NCBI GenBank assembly: GCA_965238045.1
Contig: CBDEGU010000012.1
Span: 1,984,001 to 2,048,000 of the forward strand
Direction of reading: 5' to 3'
DNA from: CBDEGU01 sp965238045
GTDB taxonomy: Bacteria; Acidobacteriota; Terriglobia; Bryobacterales; UBA6623
DNA length: 64,000 nt
A program made the translations under genes and the position numbers. The notes below the pieces were generated by a model that worked only from the letters and a program-made list of their open reading frames with translations, had not been told where the DNA came from and did no database searches. Shown here one piece after another: positions 61,806 to 64,000 of the stretch (positions are counted from its first letter, which is position 1; the number at the start of each line of letters is the position of its first letter).

Positions 61806-61908
61806 AAGAGCTGATTTTGATAGGGTCCAGCGAGATTGGGTCTGTTTGGTAGTTCGATTTTGGCGGTTTGAGGCTGGGCCAGGACTTGGCGGCAGACCGA
61901 TACAACCA

Positions 61909-64000
61909 TCAACTCGACTCCGCTACGTCCAACACCAGAAGTAAATCCTTCGCCTCGACCTGATCGCCCGGCGAAACAAGCACTTCGGTGACCCGTCCAT
62001 CCAGCGGCGCGTAGATTGTGCTCTGCATCTTCATCGCTTCCAGGCTCAACAGCTTGTCATTGCGCTTCACCTCGCCTCCCCCTTGCACATAGAGGCCCGT
62101 AATCAACCCCGGCGTCGGCGCTCCGATGTGTCCCGGCTCCGCAGCCTGTGCTTTTGGATGCGTCCGCTCCTTCACCTGCAACGACTCGTCGCGAACCGCC
62201 ACCTCGCGCGGCTGCCCATTCAGTTCGAAAAATACTGTCCGGGCGCCGTCCGGATGAGGATCGCCGATCGTCAAGAACTTGATCACAAGTGTCTTGCCCG
62301 GCTCGATATCGACCGTGTGTTCCGCGCCGGACTCCATCCCATAGAAGAAGACCGGCGTCGGCAGCACGCTCACATCCCCCGCGCTTCGCCGGACATCGCT
62401 GAACTTTTCGAACACCTCCGGGTAGAGGAGATAGCTCAGCACGTCGTCCCGCCCCACCGGATTCACCGACTTCTGCTCCAGGTGCTTCTGTACCGCATCG
62501 AAATCCGCCGCCGGCAAACTGGCGCCCGGACGCCCCGCAATCGGCTTCCTGCCCCGCAAGAGAATCTTGCGCACCTTCTTTGGCCACCCGCCCGGTGGCG
62601 TCCCAAGCGATCCGGCAAACAAATCCACAACCGAATCCGGGAACGCCACATCGTGGTCATCCCCCAGGTGCAGCACATCCTCCGGCGTCATCCCTTTCAC
62701 GATCAAGAACAACGCCATGTCACCCACAACCTTGCTAGACGGCGTCACCTTCACGATGTCCCCGAAAAGCCGATTCACCCGGGCGTACATCCGCTCCACT
62801 TCCGGCCAGCGATGCCGCAAACCCATCGCCGACGCTTGCTGCTTCAAGTTCGTATACTGCCCGCCCGGAATTTCGTGCTGATACACGCCCGCGCTGCCCG
62901 CCGCCGGACTATCGTCAAACGGGGCGTAGTAAGTCCGCACCGTCTCCCAATACCGCGAACAATCATTGAGCGCATCCATATCCAGCCCCGTATCGCGCGG
63001 CGTGTTCCGCAACGACTCGACCATCGAATTCAGATTCGGCTGGCTGGTCTGCCCGCTGAGTGCCGCGATGGACCCATCGACAATGTCGACACCGGCTTCC
63101 GCGGCCTTCAGCAGGGTCGCCGCGTTGAGTCCGCTGGAGTCATGTGTGTGGAAATGAATCGGTATCTCGATCTCTTGCTTCAGCGCCGCGACAAGCTCGA
63201 ATGCCGCATAGGGTTTACACAACCCCGCCATATCCTTGATCCCAAGAATATGCGCGCCCATCCGCTCCAGCCGCTTGGCAAGATCCACGTAATAGGCGAG
63301 GTTATACTTCGGCCTGCCTGGGTCGAGAATATCGCCCGTGTAGCAAATCGCCGGCTCGCAAATCGCTCCTGTTTCGTGAACGGCGTCAACCGCAACCTGC
63401 ATGTTGTCGATACAATTCAGCGAATCGAAAATCCGAAACACATCTATTCCCTGCCGCGCCGCCTCCAGCACGAACTCGCGCACGACGTTGTCCGGATAGC
63501 TAGCGTATCCGACCGCATTCGACGCCCGCAGCAGCATCTGGAAACAAATGTTCGGCACCCGCGCCCGCAACTGCCGCAACCGCCGCCAGGGATCCTCATG
63601 CAGGAAACGCATCGACACGTCGAACGTTGCGCCGCCCCACATTTCGAGGCTAAACAGGTTGGGCAGACGTCGCGCGACCGCGTCGCAGGTCCCCAGCAAG
63701 TCGTAAGTCCGAACGCGCGTCGCCAGCAACGATTGGTGCGCATCGCGGAACGTAGTGTCGGTCACCAGCAGCGGTTTCTGCTCTCGCACCCACGCCGCGA
63801 ACTTCTCCGGCCCTATCTCCCGCAACCGCTGCCTCGTTCCGGCCGGCGGTTCCACGCCGTGCTCGAACGGAACCTCGGGCGGCTCCTCGAACTCCTTCGG
63901 AACCGGCTTTCCCTTCACCGTCGCGTTGCCGTTAACGATCACTCCCGCGATGTAGCTCAGCAGCCGCGTCGCGCGGTCTCGCCGCGGGGTGAATTGGAAC
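61909..64000 (-). CDS. pyc: Pyruvate carboxylase, C-terminal part (runs off the window edge)
   Basis: The reading frame is open to the right edge, so the gene is partial. The visible ~696 residues begin FQFTPRRDRATRLLSYIAGV, the end of the biotin carboxylase part, and continue with VIVNGNATVKG, a feature of full-length pyruvate carboxylase between the biotin carboxylase and carboxyltransferase domains. The carboxyltransferase domain has TDTTFRDAHQSLLATRVRT, GGATFDVSMRFL, HILGIKDMAGLCKP and IPIHFHTHDSSGLN. The C-terminal biotin domain ends with EAMKMQSTIYAPLDG, whose lysine is biotinylated. It converts pyruvate to oxaloacetate. A GTG at 63942 that looks like a start is internal. Confidence 0.95.
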   Translation of the reverse strand, partial: FQFTPRRDRATRLLSYIAGVIVNGNATVKGKPVPKEFEEPPEVPFEHGVEPPAGTRQRLREIGPEKFAAWVREQKPLLVTDTTFRDAHQSLLATRVRTYDLLGTCDAVARRLPNLFSLEMWGGATFDVSMRFLHEDPWRRLRQLRARVPNICFQMLLRASNAVGYASYPDNVVREFVLEAARQGIDVFRIFDSLNCIDNMQVAVDAVHETGAICEPAICYTGDILDPGRPKYNLAYYVDLAKRLERMGAHILGIKDMAGLCKPYAAFELVAALKQEIEIPIHFHTHDSSGLNAATLLKAAEAGVDIVDGSIAALSGQTSQPNLNSMVESLRNTPRDTGLDMDALNDCSRYWETVRTYYAPFDDSPAAGSAGVYQHEIPGGQYTNLKQQASAMGLRHRWPEVERMYARVNRLFGDIVKVTPSSKVVGDMALFLIVKGMTPEDVLHLGDDHDVAFPDSVVDLFAGSLGTPPGGWPKKVRKILLRGRKPIAGRPGASLPAADFDAVQKHLEQKSVNPVGRDDVLSYLLYPEVFEKFSDVRRSAGDVSVLPTPVFFYGMESGAEHTVDIEPGKTLVIKFLTIGDPHPDGARTVFFELNGQPREVAVRDESLQVKERTHPKAQAAEPGHIGAPTPGLITGLYVQGGGEVKRNDKLLSLEAMKMQSTIYAPLDGRVTEVLVSPGDQVEAKDLLLVLDVAESS

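Larger units (their letters stand above)
60706..61908. other. 1.2-kb gene-free region with R2 and palindromic element C
   Basis: No supported protein gene. GCCCGGTTTTTTGGGATTTT (60720-60740) is repeated in variant form near 60824. The region then holds R2 (60812-61473), a 150-base spacer and palindromic element C (61626-61805). A block matching 12338-12362 lies at 61833-61857, 50 bases before the pyruvate carboxylase stop. Confidence 0.6.

Noticed and set aside
63940..63942. GTG as start of a separate pyruvate carboxylase subunit B.
   Set aside because: The frame continues upstream as FQFTPRRDRATRLLSYIAG, the end of the biotin carboxylase part of full-length pyruvate carboxylase, so the gene is cut by the window edge.

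Overview
The window is a high-GC bacterial chromosome segment with dense, mostly operonic coding and no rRNA or tRNA that I can see. It is most likely from an Acidobacteriota member (Solibacteres/Bryobacterales-like). This is inferred from the mix of Hanks-type kinases, VWFA-related proteins, Tat-exported Gfo/Idh oxidoreductases, ECF sigma modules and a type III PKS cassette, not from a marker gene. About 48 protein genes are supported. The last one, pyruvate carboxylase, runs off the right edge.

Layout. 0.5-3.6 kb: an ATGA-coupled methyltransferase / flavoprotein / type III PKS cassette, probably making a phenolic lipid or pyrone. 4-10.3 kb: a Ser/Thr kinase with an in-frame 39-bp duplication, a PQQ-propeller membrane protein bracketed by ~60-bp direct repeats, and a GntR-ATPase-permease operon with a palindromic operator. 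11-24.4 kb: two paralogous lipoproteins, a MauE/DoxX-thioredoxin protein, a mutarotase-like exported protein, an ECF sigma / anti-sigma / Spy-like module, a Tat Gfo/Idh enzyme, an overlapping ATPase-TOPRIM pair (possible defence genes), an amidohydrolase, a VOC protein and a beta-barrel. 24.6-29.5 kb: a deoC - GAF/PP2C phosphatase - lysA operon, then a spondin-domain protein. 29.6-30.8 kb: an intact IS630-family element. 30.9-42.2 kb: an exopolysaccharide cluster (polymerase/ligase, four glycosyltransferases, PaaK-like ligase, methyltransferase, sugar-phosphate transferase) interrupted by a phage-tail-like LamG protein and a palindromic element. 42-51 kb: ThyX-like protein, QueA, an MFS carrier, a second Gfo/Idh protein, a coiled-coil membrane protein, a VWFA protein and a second mutarotase-like protein. 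51.2-60.7 kb: a membrane-anchored predicted pseudokinase, then a lipid-flavoured run (ACP/acyl-AMP ligase/PlsC-like fusion, PlsY, HAD-IB phosphatase, LarA-like protein, HpnA-like epimerase, lipid kinase). 61.9 kb to the end: pyruvate carboxylase.

The least ordinary content is non-coding. A ~630-660-bp element without ORFs occurs twice in opposite orientation (12.45-13.08 kb and 60.81-61.47 kb) and keeps hairpins, with a compensatory base change in at least one stem. A second family of ~180-bp, TA-flanked, fully palindromic elements is present in three full copies and one remnant. One copy supplies the apparent start codon of a glycosyltransferase gene.
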